From Arachis hypogaea (lineage: Eukaryota > Streptophyta > Magnoliopsida > Fabales > Fabaceae), in NCBI RefSeq assembly GCF_003086295.3, contig NC_092051.1, positions 68,077,772-68,141,771 on the forward strand: 64,000 bases of DNA, given 5' to 3'. The translations under genes were made by a program, and so were the position numbers. The notes beneath the pieces were generated by a model that worked only from the letters and a program-made list of their open reading frames with translations, made no database searches and had not been told where the DNA came from. Of the stretch, positions 11,833-23,605 are shown in pieces; the first letter of the stretch is position 1; each line of letters begins with the position of its first letter.

Positions 11833-11850
11833 TGGCACCGTTGCCGGGGA
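11833..11850 (+). promoter_or_regulatory. Primer binding site, tRNA-Asp type (element C)
   Basis: TGGCACCGTTGCCGGGGA starts 7 bases after the LTR end and matches the complement of the tRNA-Asp 3' end with one mismatch. Confidence 0.88.
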
Positions 11851-12080
11851 TTGATTTAGATCGACAATGATTATGGGGGTGATAAATCTAGATTAAGCAT
11901 TTTTCTTTGTTTTTCTCATTTAAGTTCTTTTAATTCCCTATTTTCTCTTTACACTGAGGTGTTTGTGTTTTTGCGTCACTAAAAAATTCTCATTTGAGAC
12001 ATGACTTTCAATTCTCTTTGGTGATTATGTTTTACAAAATTCAAATGGAGTTCAACTTATATCTTGATTAAACAAATTTC

Positions 12081-13433
12081 ATGGGATATTGCCCACCATT
12101 AGCAAATGACTATTCTAATGGTGGTTGGGAATATCACCAAGAAATGATAGATTATGAGCAATCCACCAAATGGGGATATGCTCCAGGGACACAAAATGGT
12201 CAGGACAATTCCATGATATACTACCCAACACCAAAACATGATTCATGTCATTATGCTAATGGTGGATGGGAATATCAACAAGGAATGAGGGAGTATGAAC
12301 AATCAAGTGAAATGAACTACTTCCCAGAGCAACAAAGTGACTCATATTGTTATAACACTGACGCAAATTATGGCTGGGAAGGGAATTTCAATGCTTCATT
12401 TTCTGTTCATCAAGAAACATCATCATTTGATTGTGCTGTCAATACACTCATGCAAGATTGCTCTCCAAGGCCACAAAATGATCCATACACTGATGAATAC
12501 AAAAACTACTCAAGTTGTGGATGGGAGGATCAAAACCAAATAGCATTCAATAGTCCATACTCCACCTATCAAGAGCCATCATCACTTGAGAGTACCTTCA
12601 ATGCATTCATGCAACATTCTCCAACCCCAACTCCCAATTTTTCATTTGAAGATTCTTCATCACTTGACTACCTCTCAACACAAAATCCCTTCCAAAACTC
12701 ACAACCCACTCAAACTTCCCTGAACTAAAGACTCTTAAAGCTTGAGTCCATGCTTAAAAGATATGAAGAGGAGACGAGAAAATCTTGGGAAGAACAAGAA
12801 ACCTCTGTCAAAAACATGGAAGTGGTTTTAGACCAATTATTGAGTGCAAAGGAGGAAGTGAAATAGCAAGATGAAGAGGTCCCTGTACCAAATGAAACTT
12901 CAATAGAGAAGGAAGTTGTGGAGGTATTTGAACCTGTAACTCCATATCCACAGAAGCTACTTGAGGTGATAGAAGAACATGAAAATTCACTCCCAAAGGG
13001 CTCAATGGAAAATCATGAAGAAGAAAGAGAGGAAGACAATCAAGGAAGTACACATTCAATTGAAGCAGAGAGCTACATAGAAGAAGGGTTCATTGAACCA
13101 CGAATTCAAGAGGCTTTTGATAAAGAGGACACTCCAACCATCACACAACACCCAAGTCTTGATATCCAAGAAGTGAAGGCAACCAACAATAACACTGAAA
13201 AGAGGATTGTGACCAATCCACAATTGATTATATCCATAAAGAAAAAAAGGTCAACTGCAAGCAATCCAACCCCTGATCTAGCAAGCAAGTTCAATCCAGC
13301 AAATACCAAAAGAAAGCTTGCTGAAAAGAGACCAAGAAAGGGGACACTGACTGACTCTTCTCTCCTCTTGAGGTCATTCCTCTTAACAAACTGGAAGAAG
13401 AGGAAGAAAGTTGAGAACAACATGTCAAGCTAA
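12081..13433 (+). pseudogene. Element C ORF: unrecognised Trp/Tyr/Gln-rich then acidic-basic protein
   Basis: One frame of about 451 codons broken only by TAA at 12726 and TAG at 12864; the TAG is consistent with loss of a CAG codon. I do not recognise the protein and see no gag, protease or zinc motif. The first 215 residues are rich in Tyr, Gln, Ser and Pro. They carry four copies of a GWE motif (two as NGGWEYxQxM, near residues 13 and 60; two weaker, near 96 and 147) and two copies of an N-x-(L/F)-MQ module. A heptad-like charged helix follows (LESMLKRYEEETRKSWEE), then a Glu-rich stretch, then a strongly basic tail (KKKRS, KRKLAEKRPRKGT, NWKKRKKVE). The stop codon at 13431 lies in the loop of the first post-ORF hairpin. 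A protein with a helical centre and basic tail could bind the element RNA in place of gag, but that is only inference. Confidence 0.75.
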
Positions 13434-13470
13434 TGACATTAAAAGAGCGCTTGTTGGGAGGCAACCCAAC
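13424..13470 (+). other. Post-ORF double hairpin (element C)
   Basis: GTCA-AGCTAA-TGAC at 13424-13437 and GTTGGG-AGGCAA-CCCAAC at 13453-13470, separated by ATTAAAAGAGCGCTT. The TAA stop of the ORF is inside the first loop. Both stems are identical to those of element A although the ORFs are unrelated. Confidence 0.82.
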
Positions 13471-13508
13471 CTTAGGTAACATTTCATTTCTTTGCTTTGT
13501 TTATTTTC

Positions 13509-14034
13509 AAATAAAATTGGCATATGATTACATTCTAAGTTTGGTGTTGCCTTACAACAATCTATTTTTGATCTTTCTGGATGATTGCATCAATTTCAAG
13601 AGAAAGTGTCACACTAAGTTTGGTGTGCCACTTATTTTTTTTATGCAATGAATCCAGCAACACCACTTGTTTGTATAATCATAATGCCTTTGCAGTATTA
13701 TCTTTCTTTTGGTGTGGCACTTTTTCTTTCTCTTGGTTTTAGTCATTCTTTTGTTTTTTATACTTTCTTTTATTTTTCTCCTTAACTATTTTTGTTAATA
13801 CCTCACCAAGATATCCTTTCTCGTGACAGACTTTTCGCTTGGTGATTGTGTTATTAGCATAGAACAGTTTCCTTTGTTTAGTTTTAGTTCAAATAAATTG
13901 ACATGTGATTGCATTCTAAGTTTGGTGTTGCTATGCAACAAAAAATTTATTTCCAATCTTTACTGGATACTTTCATCAATTCCAAGTGAAAGTGTCATAC
14001 TAAGTTTGGTATGCCACTTATCTTTTATGCAATG
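13509..14034 (+). repeat. Direct duplication of a 140-bp unit with CTAAGTTTGGTGTT words
   Basis: 13509-13650 and 13890-14034 are diverged copies, each starting CAAATAAA and ending TTATGCAATG. Each holds two TAAGTTTGGT words (13536, 13614; 13916, 14000). The word is the one that abuts the 3' LTR at 14647-14661. The 240 bases between the units hold nothing I recognise. Confidence 0.75.
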
Positions 14035-14199
14035 TATCATACACACCCTCTTAGTTTTGCAACCATATTGTCCATGTTTTCTGTCTTATGCCTTTATTGT
14101 ATCTTTAATCTCTGCTTGATTAAGTACATGCCTTACTCACATTTCATTGTGTAAGACACTCATGATCCATCATAGCTCCCATCATCACTGTTTTAATTG

Positions 14200-14217
14200 T
14201 TGCTTGAGGATAAGCAA
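14200..14217 (+). other. Internal copy of the pre-LTR hairpin (element C)
   Basis: TTGCTTG-AGGA-TAAGCAA, a 7-bp stem with one G-T pair and an RGGA loop, 450 bases before the 3' LTR. No purine tract follows it here, unlike the copy at 14625. Confidence 0.65.
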
Positions 14218-14624
14218 GCATTCTAGGCTCAAGTGCAAAAGCACTCCCTCAAAGCTCAAGGCTCTGAGCATCAATGATTAGAGAGTAAAGAAAAGAAACA
14301 AATAAGCTTAAAGAAGTCCTCTAATTAAATGCTTGTGGTACTTATGTATCAAGTGGTAATACTTGAAAACAAAGCATTTAGAGTCGTAGCTTTGTTTTCA
14401 ACTCATGGGGCAAAGCACCCAAAAGGAGAAGCTAAGAAGAGAATTAAAAGCTTGCTTCAAGGAAGAAATATAAAGAAAAGATTTCATAAAATGAGCTAGA
14501 TAAAAACATCAATCATTTGAATTTCTTTTGTGATTGTTGCATGCATAGAAAACTAGCTAACCATGGACATCAACTTGCTATTCTTCTCACCTTGGGTTGT
14601 CAAAATTTACTACATGATTCTTTG

Positions 14625-14661
14625 CTTGCTTGGGGACAAGTAAGATTTAAGTTTGGTGTTG
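14625..14661 (+). promoter_or_regulatory. Pre-LTR hairpin and polypurine-tract junction (element C)
   Basis: CTTGCTTG-GGGA-CAAGTAAG (8-bp stem, one G-T pair) followed by ATTTAAGTTTGGTGTTG, then the LTR. Confidence 0.7.
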
Positions 14662-16675
14662 TGATGACATGTTATTTTGTGCATGTTTTACTAGCAATTT
14701 TTATCTGTTTTTACTTGGTTTTCATGCATTTTTAGGCAATAAATAAGTGCTTGGATGAGAAATTCATGCTTGTGATGATTCAATCAAACATTGTTGATTT
14801 TATGCATTTTCATGAGATTTTTACAAGATTTAGTTGATAATATGAATGATGCAAGATTTGATGATTTAAAAACAATGAGCGCTCTTGGCGCGAGAGCACT
14901 CCATTCGTTGTCAAAGAGCGCTTGCGATAGTGGAGGAAGAAAAATTCGCATGTGACGCGTACGCGTAGGCCACGCATACGCGTCGAAGTGACAATTCTGA
15001 AAGACCACGTGTACACATGCATGACACGTACGCGTGGGTGTGGCATCTGTGAAGATCCACACGAATGCGTGGATGGAGCGGCTGCGTGGAATTGCTTTTT
15101 GAAGATCCACGCGTACGCGTAAGGGAAGCGTATGCGTGGAGAGCGCTTTTATTTCGAGCGCTACGCTCTTTTGGAGAGCGCTGCTATGGTAGCGCACGCG
15201 TATAACACGTGTATGCGTCATAAGGGCAAATTCTGAAGGTCACGCGTATGCGTGGGTAACCCGTATGCATGGATGTGCCAAAATGCAAAATGGCACGCAC
15301 GCTTGGGTGACGTGTGCACGTGGGTGTAAAAGCGCTTCGTTCTCCAAATGAATGCTATGTTCTCCTGGGAACAGAATTCTGGCTCAATTGATTTCATTCT
15401 AAGCCCGTTTGAACTACAAGCAAGCAAGCCCACTCATATCACTTAATGAAGGCCACAATGATCATCTAGAATAGGAATTTTATTTAATTGTAATTTGTTT
15501 TCATTTTCATTTGTAATTTAGGGAAGCCTATATAAAGGCTTTAGTTTCATATTCTGAGGGGGAAATTCTAAAAGGCTCTCGTGGACAGTAGGAGTAGGAG
15601 GAGAATAGAAGGCTGGAGGATTAGAGACTCCAGAGCTCTCTTAGAGGATTAGAGACTCCAGAGAGCTTAGCATAGTTTGATACACTTTCTTCTCTGCACT
15701 TTACATTTCTTTTGTATTGAATTTAGTTTAGCCAATGCAATTTCAGTTTCTGATAATTCTCTTCTGCAATTTTTCCTTCTACAAATCTTACAATTCAGTT
15801 TACAGTGAGCTTGATTTACATTTCTGCAATTTAGATTTCTTGCAATTGTTCTTAGAGCTATGATCCACTGAACTCCAATCATTAGGGGAGGAGCTCTGTT
15901 ATGATTCACATAATTTAGTGAACTTCTTCTTCTTCTAAATTCATTTATGTAGCTATAGGATATCCTCTATTTTAATTGAGATTAATTCACTCCGGAAGGG
16001 GGTTTGAATCTGTTGAATGCTTGTGTGAGACTCGGAAGGTGAATCATGAGCATTAGAACTGAGGCTCTATCCTTCACAACTCTCTTGATCAACACCATTC
16101 GGGAGGAATTGAGATCTTGAGAGATTGTGTGGCTTATGTTTGAGAGACATGCACTTAACCTCTTCTCATGACAATTAGATCAAGGAATTGGCAAGGTTGA
16201 TTTTGATTAGAGAGATTGGATTTCCAAGAAATTGGGATCCAATCAATTTCAATCTGCCATAGATCTACTCATGTAATTGAGAAGGAAGTTGAGACCCATT
16301 GGATTCATTGTGGATTCTGATATCTCCAATCCCTGATGAGTTTTTCTTTCTATTAATTGTCCTTGAGTTCAGTGTGATTTACTGCTTCCTTAATTTCCCT
16401 GCACCCAAAGCCCTTTACATTTGATGCAATTTACTTTTCTTGCCATTTAAGTTTCTGCCATTTACTTTAAGCACTTTAAATTCCTTGCAATTCATATTCT
16501 GCTGATTCAATTTCACTCAATTCACCACTGTTAGCTTAACTAGACTAATCACCATACTAAAGTTGCTGTATCCATCAATTCCTGTGGGATCGACCTCATT
16601 TTTGTGAGTTTTACTACTTGATACGATTCGGTACACTTGTCGGTTAGTTTGTGTGGAATCGATTTTCCCTCATCA
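14662..16675 (+). repeat. 3' LTR of element C
   Basis: 2014 bp, TGATGACATG to CCCTCATCA. It lacks 155 bp found in the 5' LTR; the breakpoints are short ATGATT direct repeats (9894 and 10049 in the 5' copy). It has about 20 bases near 14935 that the 5' copy lacks. TATA box at 15529. Confidence 0.92.
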
Positions 16676-16680
16676 GGAGG
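16676..16680. repeat. Right target-site duplication of element C (GGAGG)
   Basis: Copy of 9690-9694, followed by the rest of the gag of element B. Confidence 0.92.
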
Positions 16681-17331
16681 ACATCTTCTGATTAGAGCCT
16701 TATACCTTTTCGAAGCTTCATACAATGATTCTCCCTCCAATTGACGGAAAGTTTGCACATCACTCTTAAGTTTGATGATTCTTTGAGGGGGGTAGATCTT
16801 GTCCAAGAATTTTCTAACCAAGTCATCCTAATTTGTGATGCTCTCCTTTGGGAAGGTCTCCAACCACTGAGTAACTTTGTCCCTTAGAGAGAAGGGAAAC
16901 AGCAGTAGCTTGTAGATGTCTGGGTGTACTCCATTAGTTTTGATAGTGTCACATATCCTTAAGAAGACAGATAAGTGTTGATTTAGGTCCTACGAAGCAC
17001 CTCCTCCATACTCACAATTGTTCTGAATCAGAGTAATGAGCTGAGGTTTGAGCTCAAAGTTGTTGCCATGTACATTAGGAGTAAGGATGTTGCTCCCACA
17101 ATTCCTAGGATCAAGAATGGTGTAGGAGGCTAGCACACTCCTGGCAGGTTGGGCATGGTTGTTAGCCACCCCTTCCTCATGTATTTCATCCTCCATGACT
17201 TGGTCCAAGTCCTCTTCTGAGTCTTCTTCACCAACAACTCTCTTCTCGCTAGCTTCTCTTCTAAGTCTCAGGAAAGTTTTCTCTGGCTCAGAATCAAAGG
17301 AAGTTGATGTTGCTTTGCTTCTTCCTGGCAT
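16681..17331 (-). pseudogene. Element B gag, N-terminal part
   Basis: The minus-strand ATG at 17331 starts PGRSKATSTSFDSEPE, followed by an acidic region and the gag core start (SYTILDPRNCGSNILTPN, FELKPQLITLIQNNC). Two in-frame TAG codons interrupt it, near 16990 and near 16830. The capsid-like core then continues (FLDKIYPPQRIIKLKSDVQ, GESLYEASKRYKALIRRCPP) to the point where element C is inserted. The reading resumes at 9694. It is close to the gag of element A but its LTR belongs to another family. Confidence 0.85.
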
Positions 17332-17487
17332 GCACAACACAAAACAGACCAAAAGCAAAATGATCACTTTATTGCTAGAGTGATGTCAAAGTTAGCTGAG
17401 TCAAACGGTTAGTGTGCTTTAAAGAAAACAAAAGAAAAATGCTTAATCTAGACTATCACCCACTTAATCATTGTCAATCTGAATCAA

Positions 17488-17505
17488 TCCCCAGCAATGG
17501 CGCCA
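17488..17505 (-). promoter_or_regulatory. Primer binding site, tRNA-Asp type (element B)
   Basis: On the minus strand TGGCGCCATTGCTGGGGA, two mismatches from the complement of the tRNA-Asp 3' end, 6 bases from the LTR. Confidence 0.82.
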
Positions 17506-17511
17506 AAAACT

Positions 17512-19505
17512 TGATGCGTGGGAATTTGCATAACACAAACCCCTTCGGCAAGTATACCAAATCGTCAAGTAATAACTCACTTTTGAGTGAGGTCGATCCC
17601 ACATGGATTGATGGATTAAGCAACTTTAGTTAGGTGATTTATCTAGTCAAGCTAATAGTTGATGATTTTGGTGAACTTGAATTGACAGAATGTAAATTGC
17701 TAGAAATTTAAGTGCTGAATGTAAATTGCAAAATGTAAATGGCAGAAACTTAAATAGCAAGAAACTAAAAGAGCTGAAACTTAAATGACAATAAAGTAAA
17801 AGCAAGAATGTAAATGGCAATAAAAGGTAAATTGCATGAAATGTAAATGGGTTTTGGGAGCTGGAAATCCAAGAAAGCTAGAAACTCAAAGCAATTAAAA
17901 TGAAAAATAACAATGGGAGAGATTCATTAGGGATTGGAGATATCATAATCTATCATGAATCAATGGGTCTCAACTTCATTCTCAATCATATGAAGTAGAT
18001 CTATGGCGGATTGTAATTAATTGAGTCCCAATTCCTTGGTAATCCAATTTCTCTTAACACAATCAATTTTGCCAATTCCTTGATCTAATTGTCATGAGAA
18101 GAGGTTAAGTTCAATTCCCTTATCCATAAGCCACACAAGTTCTCAGGATCTCAATTCAACCCGAAATTTATTGATCAAGAGAGTAGTGAGAGAAAGAGCT
18201 TGAAACTAATTTCCATGATTCTCCTTCCAAGGCTCACATAGAAATTCAATGGATCTAAACCCCCTTTCGGTGGTGAAAAGATCAATTAAGCACAGAAGTT
18301 TCTTAGCTACAACAAGTGGATTGAGAAGAAGAAGAATTTCATTCATTCATTTAAATTACAATAGAGCTCCTCCCCCTAATGATTGGGGTTTAGTTCATCA
18401 TCGCTCTAAGAATAATTGCTGGAAAATGAAATTGCTTCAAAGTAAACTAAAACTTAATACAAGCTAATGTAAAATTGCAGAATGTAAAAGTGCATAACTC
18501 TAAGCTAAGCTCCGTGGAGCATCCCCCAGTGTAAGCATTCTTATTAAGTTCAGAAGCTCTCCTATATATACTCGTCTTCTCATCCTCAAAATGGGTCTTC
18601 AAGTACTTGGATGTGGGCTTTTGGCCTTAGTTGAAGCAAGTTTGGAGTGGCTCATTCTGAAGTTAGCACTGGAGTTAGCTCACTAACGTTCTCATGAGTG
18701 CCCTTGGATTGGCATTAATGCTGCCGTTAGTGCACTAACGGTCGCACTAACATTCTTTCTACTGTGCGTATGCACACTGCCTTGTGCGTGTGCACACTAG
18801 CTAATTTTTCTCTTATGCGTAGGCACACTGCTCCGTGCATACGTACACTAGCCAAATCTTCCAGCCCAAACTCATGAAATGGTTGAAGACGTTAGTGTGC
18901 TAACTTGGGGTAACGTTAGCCCACTAACGTTGGCACCTCTTTTGTGTTGTAACGTTAGTGAGCCAGCTTAGGCCACTAACGTTGCTCCCTTCTCCCTTGG
19001 TGCATGTTGGTGAGCCAACTTTGGCCACTAACGTTGCCCCTTCTCCTTGGCAACGTTAGCACTGGCATTAGTCGGCTAACTTGGCCACTAACACCAGCTT
19101 CCCTTCCTTGAGCCAACGTTAGTGCTGGCGTTAGTGGGCTAACTTGGCCACTAACGCCAGCTTCTTCTTGTGGAGCCAACGTTATCCATGTAGTTAGTGG
19201 ACCAACTTGGCCACTAACGCTATGGTCTCTGCTTCTTCTCTGCTTCTCCTTTGCTTCTTCTTGTCTATCATTAACCAAACAATTGCATCAAAGCTTTGCC
19301 GTAATCACAAGATAATGCACCATTCATTGCATCAAGTAATTCTTGCATCAATCTCATAAAAATGTTTATAATTCACAATGTTTGATTAAATCAAGACATG
19401 CATACATTAATCATCCAAATGCTTGCTTATTGACTAAGAAAATGCATGAAACCAAGTAAAAACTAATGAAAATGACTTGTGAAACTAGCCAAAGATGCCT
19501 AGGCA
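17512..19505 (-). repeat. 5' LTR of element B
   Basis: On the minus strand it runs from TGCCTAGGCATC to CCACGCATCA, about 1994 bp. A TATATATA box lies at 18563-18570. The region upstream of it (18660-19240) is full of CGTTAGTG/CACTAACG words, often paired across 15-25 bases (GTTAGTG...CACTAAC). It belongs to the same family as the LTR of element M (54661-56611), judged by the shared ends and order of blocks. Confidence 0.82.
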
Positions 19506-19686
19506 TAAATGTACCCACACAATTAGGCTCAAAACTCACATGCTTATGTGTTCTTAGCTCAAAAACTATGTTCCACAATATATAATTCTAGCAAGTTTGA
19601 TGAAAAATTTTTACTCAAATCAATTGGGATATCAATGCCCTATATGAAAAGAAGTGTTCTTGAAAAATTTCCTATTCTGATAAGCT

Positions 19687-19737
<51 letters not shown>

Positions 19738-21517
19738 AATTAGGAAAATGCAACTATAAATTCTAAAAGACCTAGCAATAACATAAAATAAAATGTGAAA
19801 GTGTTGGGATTATAGAATTTTGTCAACCAAAAATTGGCCGATTGGTAAATGAGTAAATTCAAAAGCAAGGAAGCATAGATTGTTGGAATGAGGTAAGAAT
19901 CACTAAAATGAAGTGACTGAATTAATGTGTAACATGGATGAAAACAAGTGTGTAAATTCTAGTTTCTGCGCGGTTTAGAACACATACACTACCACTTAAA
20001 AGCTATGTGACAACTACACAAAAGAATCATGCACTTCACTCATTATAGTGTGCTTGAGATACTTCAAAGAAAACTTGTAGGTTAAGACAAACAAGCAAGT
20101 AATAAAGAAGCATGCAAGTACTCAAGCAAGAATTAGGCAATTGTGAAATGGATGATGAATGAACATTGATTGATGTACAAGGAAACTTAATAAACCAAAC
20201 GAAATATGAAACTTACACATCAATCAATGACACACTTTGAATTTTGCATGCATCACCTAATTGACATAAAGTGGAACACATGGATGCTATGCAACTTATT
20301 AAAAGAGAGAGATAAGTTGAACATCAATCACATTACAAGCATGGTCCATATGGCTTGAGAATTTCAAAAAATTTCCCTAGGTGAGCTTCCAATCCAATTT
20401 CACAAACGAAGCATTATGCCAAAATGACTAGTTTCAAATATGTGCAGAGCACATAGTTAAATAATTAAGAATTAACAAGTCATTAAGGCATAAGCATAAC
20501 ATATGGATGCATATGATCAAGCAACACAATGCATTAAGATGAATGCACATCATCCAACATCAAGAAATTGCCTAGTCAGGGTTAAAGAATTTAAATCACA
20601 TGGTGGCCAAATCATGCAATCTAAAAGATTTAGAACATGTTGAAGGCAATGGTTTAAGTACTTGGTATGCATAAAATTAAGCATGAACAATATAATACCA
20701 AGCAACAAAATATGACCTCAACAAAGAAAGCCAAAAAAGAATATTAACAACAATGATGCTAACGTAGCATCCTACCAATAATCAGCAGCAATAACAGTAC
20801 AATTAACAAATTAAATCAATAATCCAACATTTAGCATGAAAATATAACCTAAACTAACAACTTAATCTACTAAAATAGAAAATTAAACTAAATAACTAAG
20901 AAATAGAGTGGTAAATGGTGGTGGTAGATGATGGTTGGAGGGGGGAGAAGAGAGAAGAAAGAAAAAGAAGAAAAGAAATGGAGAAAAGAGAAGAAAAAAA
21001 GTGTGTGAAACAGGGGTGGCCACGCGTAAGCATGGGTCTTGTGTAGGCGTGGGATGGAAGAATGGAATGCGACATATGCATGTCCAGGAGGCGTACACAT
21101 GATAGGGGAAAATAGGGAGTGACGCGTACCCATGGGACACGCGTACGCGAGGGAAGAGTTTGTGCTAGACGCACAGTTTCCGCAAGCCACGCACACAACT
21201 GACTGTTTGGACCGCGCGATGGCACAGTGCTCGCGCGATCCTAGAACGCTCAAAATCTTGGGGGTCACGCGTACGAGTGGGGCACGCGCACGCGTGACAG
21301 GGTGCTCTGTTTTTCAAAATTTTCCAATTTCTTGCACCAAACGCAAGCATTCCAAACATCCAAATAGCTATCTAAACATCACCAAACCTTATTAAACATA
21401 CTAAACTATCAAATAAACTAAACCAACCAAACTAAACATGAAATTAAGCTAATTTACCAATATATACAAAAAATAAAAGTGAAAAGATGTTACCATGGTG
21501 GGGTGTCTCCCAATTTA
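19506..21517 (-). mobile_element. Element D: remnant of an F-like non-autonomous element (region after ORF1)
   Basis: On the minus strand, from right to left, it has a hairpin TGGG-AGACAC-CCCA (21512-21499) followed by CCATGGT, as after the ORF1 stop of element F. Next come ACGCGT-type words (21300-21010), a pyrimidine-rich block (21000-20880) and about 1.37 kb of T-rich, intron-like DNA to 19506. There it is cut by the LTR of element B. This order matches 29786-31890 of element F. ORF1 and the LTRs are missing, and no ORF2 is present. Confidence 0.6.
19690..19734. repeat. (AT)n microsatellite
   Basis: About 22 uninterrupted TA units. Confidence 0.97.
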
Positions 21518-22251
21518 GGATTTCTTCTTCTCAATTTCCAGGTTCAATGTCCCTTCTATTTATTTTCTCAATTTAGTTTATGAACTCTTTATGTTTATAT
21601 TGATTTTCTATTTAATACGATTTGAGGTATTTCAGATTTGATTTTGCTTTATTTTATTTATGAATGCTTTTAATTTAATTTAAGATATTTTTCCCTTTTG
21701 GCTTTGGTCAAGTAATTAGCAACACTTGAGTTATCAAACTCAGCTGTTGATTGAAATTGGAATTCTCTGCTGGTTAATTTGTACTCTGATAACTCTAGTC
21801 TTTCCATAGTAGTTGACTAGGACTTGAGGATCAAAATAATTAGTCCACTTGACTTTCCTTTGTTTAGCAAGGGTTAATTAAAGTGGAGCAGAATCCAATT
21901 CTCATCACACCTGATAAGGATAACTAGGATAGGACTTCAATTTCTTATACCTTGCCAAGAGATTTTATTAATTATTAATTTATTTTTTTTGTTATTTAAA
22001 TCACTTGTTTCCTATTTTAAAAACCCAAAAATATACTGTTTTACATAACCAATAATAAATCATACCTCCCTGCAATTCCGTGAGAAGACGACCCGAGGTT
22101 TAAATACTTCGGTTATAAATTTTATTGGGTTTTGTTACTTGTGACAACCAAACTTTTGTACGAAAGGATTCTCTGTTGGTTCAGAAACTATACTTACAAC
22201 GCGAATATATATTTTAATAAAAATTCTTTACCGACAGAAATCTGTTCGTCA
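21518..22251 (+). repeat. Partial 5' LTR of element E
   Basis: Aligned block by block with 27440-28012 of element F: TTTGAGGTATTTCAGA, a CCGAGG-TTTAAATA-CTTCGG hairpin at 22093-22112, ACTTGTGACAACC and a final TTCGTCA. The left end is lost near 21518. Confidence 0.8.
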
Positions 22252-22254
22252 AAA

Positions 22255-22272
22255 TGGCGCTGTTGCCGGGAA
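22255..22272 (+). promoter_or_regulatory. Primer binding site (element E)
   Basis: TGGCGCTGTTGCCGGGAA, the tRNA-Asp type with two mismatches, 3 bases after the LTR end. Confidence 0.8.
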
Positions 22273-22366
22273 ATTGCAAACGTGTGCCTTATTATTGGTT
22301 ATTGTAAATATTTTATTTTGCTTGTTTATTTGATTTTATTTTTGTTTTTAATTTTTATTAGTTGCT

Positions 22367-23200
22367 ATGAGTTCTCACCCCCATCGCTTTGAGTTTGCTT
22401 CCAATGTTGTTGCAGGGAATGGAAATTATAACAGGAACATGCATCAAGGTCAAAACAATCAGAGATGGAAGGAGCCACGAGGATCTGATCAACCCTTTCG
22501 GCAGCAACACCTTCCACAGTACCATAGACAAAGAGCATTGCACAATGCATGCCGAGACAATAGTTATGGTGGACCCTTTCGTGACAACCAACCTCCACTA
22601 AATTACTATAGTCAAGAGCCATTTCAGGGAGCGTACCAAGATGATGGATATGGTGGACCCCCTTGTAGTTACCAACAAGGCCCACCATATGATTATGAAC
22701 TGCCTCCTCAACACAACTCTGGACCACCATACTTACAAGCCCCCTACTACCAAACACCATCACATGATTCTAACCTTTATCCACCATATCAACCACCCTA
22801 TGAGCCATATGAGCCATACATAGAGCCACCCCAATTTCAAACCAATTACTCCCAAGAACCACCACCTCCATATACACCACATCCATATCAATCAATCCAA
22901 GAGCCTTACGATCCTACTTATGATATCCGAGCAGAACAAGAGTCAAGGGATCATCTCAAGGAAACAATTGATCAATTTTAAGCAACCCTACATTAGTTGG
23001 ACCGAGCGGTAAACCGAATAGCACCCGAAGCTTTCATGGCTAAAGAATCTCAACTTGAGAATACGAAATTAAAGTGTGCTGTGCAACAAGTGGAAAAGAT
23101 GGAGAGTGATGAACCACCCTCTTATCATGAACCTTTCCTCCCAAATAATGAGCCCTCACATCCACCTCAACCTTCAATGCATGATACTATTGGTGTTCTT
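22367..23200 (+). pseudogene. Element E ORF1, N-terminal part
   Basis: The ATG at 22367 begins SSHPHRFEFASNVV, nearly the same as ORF1 of element F (NSHPSRFEFGSNIV), and includes YNRNMHQG and EPRGSDQPF. Pro/Tyr/Gln-rich sequence follows for about 160 residues. Two in-frame stops (22979 TAA, 22994 TAG) replace likely Gln codons. A short charged helix (ESQLENTKLKCAVQQVEKM) follows, and the frame is cut at 23200 by an inserted LTR. I do not recognise the protein beyond its relation to F. Confidence 0.75.
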
Positions 23201-23605
23201 TGATGAGCGGATAATTTATATGCTTTTTGGCATTATTTTTAGTATGTTTTTAGTATATTTTAGTTAGTTTTTATTTTGTTTTTATTAGTTTTTAAATAAA
23301 AATCACATTTCTGTACTTTACTATAAGTTTGTGTGTTTTTCTGTGATTTCAGGTATTTTCTGGCTGAAATTGAGGGACCTGAGCAAAAATCTGATTCAGA
23401 GGCTGAAAAAGGACTGCAGATGCTGTCGGATTCTGACCTCCCTACACTTGAAGTGGATTTTCTAGAGCTATAGAAGCCCGATTGGTGCGCTCTTAATTGT
23501 GTTGGAAAGTAGACATCCTGGGCTTTTCAGAAATATATAATAGTCTATACTTTGCTCGAGATTTGATGGCCCAAACCGACGTTCCAAATCAGCATAAAAA
23601 TTCTG
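23201..23605 (+). repeat. Fragment of a G-family LTR inserted in ORF1 of element E
   Basis: It starts TGATGAGCGGATAATTTAT and follows, on the plus strand, the first 400 bases of the element G LTR (reverse of 53499-53100), including TTTCTGGCTGAAATTGAGGG. The right 1.3 kb is missing and ORF1 sequence resumes, so no target duplication can be read. Confidence 0.75.

Larger units (their letters stand above)
9695..16675 (+). mobile_element. Element C: non-autonomous LTR retrotransposon with a non-gag ORF
   Basis: Two LTRs (9695-11826, 14662-16675), a tRNA-Asp type primer site, a single degenerate ORF and a terminal hairpin/purine junction, flanked by the 5-bp duplication GGAGG. The interior is 2835 bp and contains neither gag, protease nor polymerase. 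It lies inside the gag of element B and is therefore younger than B. Confidence 0.92.
7681..19505 (-). mobile_element. Element B: gag-protease-(pol) retrotransposon, 3' truncated, split by element C
   Basis: On the minus strand the order is 5' LTR (19505-17512), primer site (17505-17488), gag (from 17331), then gag continuing beyond element C (9694 downward), protease, and the first residues of the pol linker up to 7682. There the element stops abruptly at the end of an unrelated LTR remnant, with no 3' LTR. The target lies in remnant D. Of the elements with a visible gag-pro region it is the only one with a trace of the polymerase region, so its family was once autonomous. Confidence 0.85.

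Noticed and set aside
19690..19734. Possible regulatory AT tract
   Set aside because: A plain (AT)n microsatellite with no associated signal.
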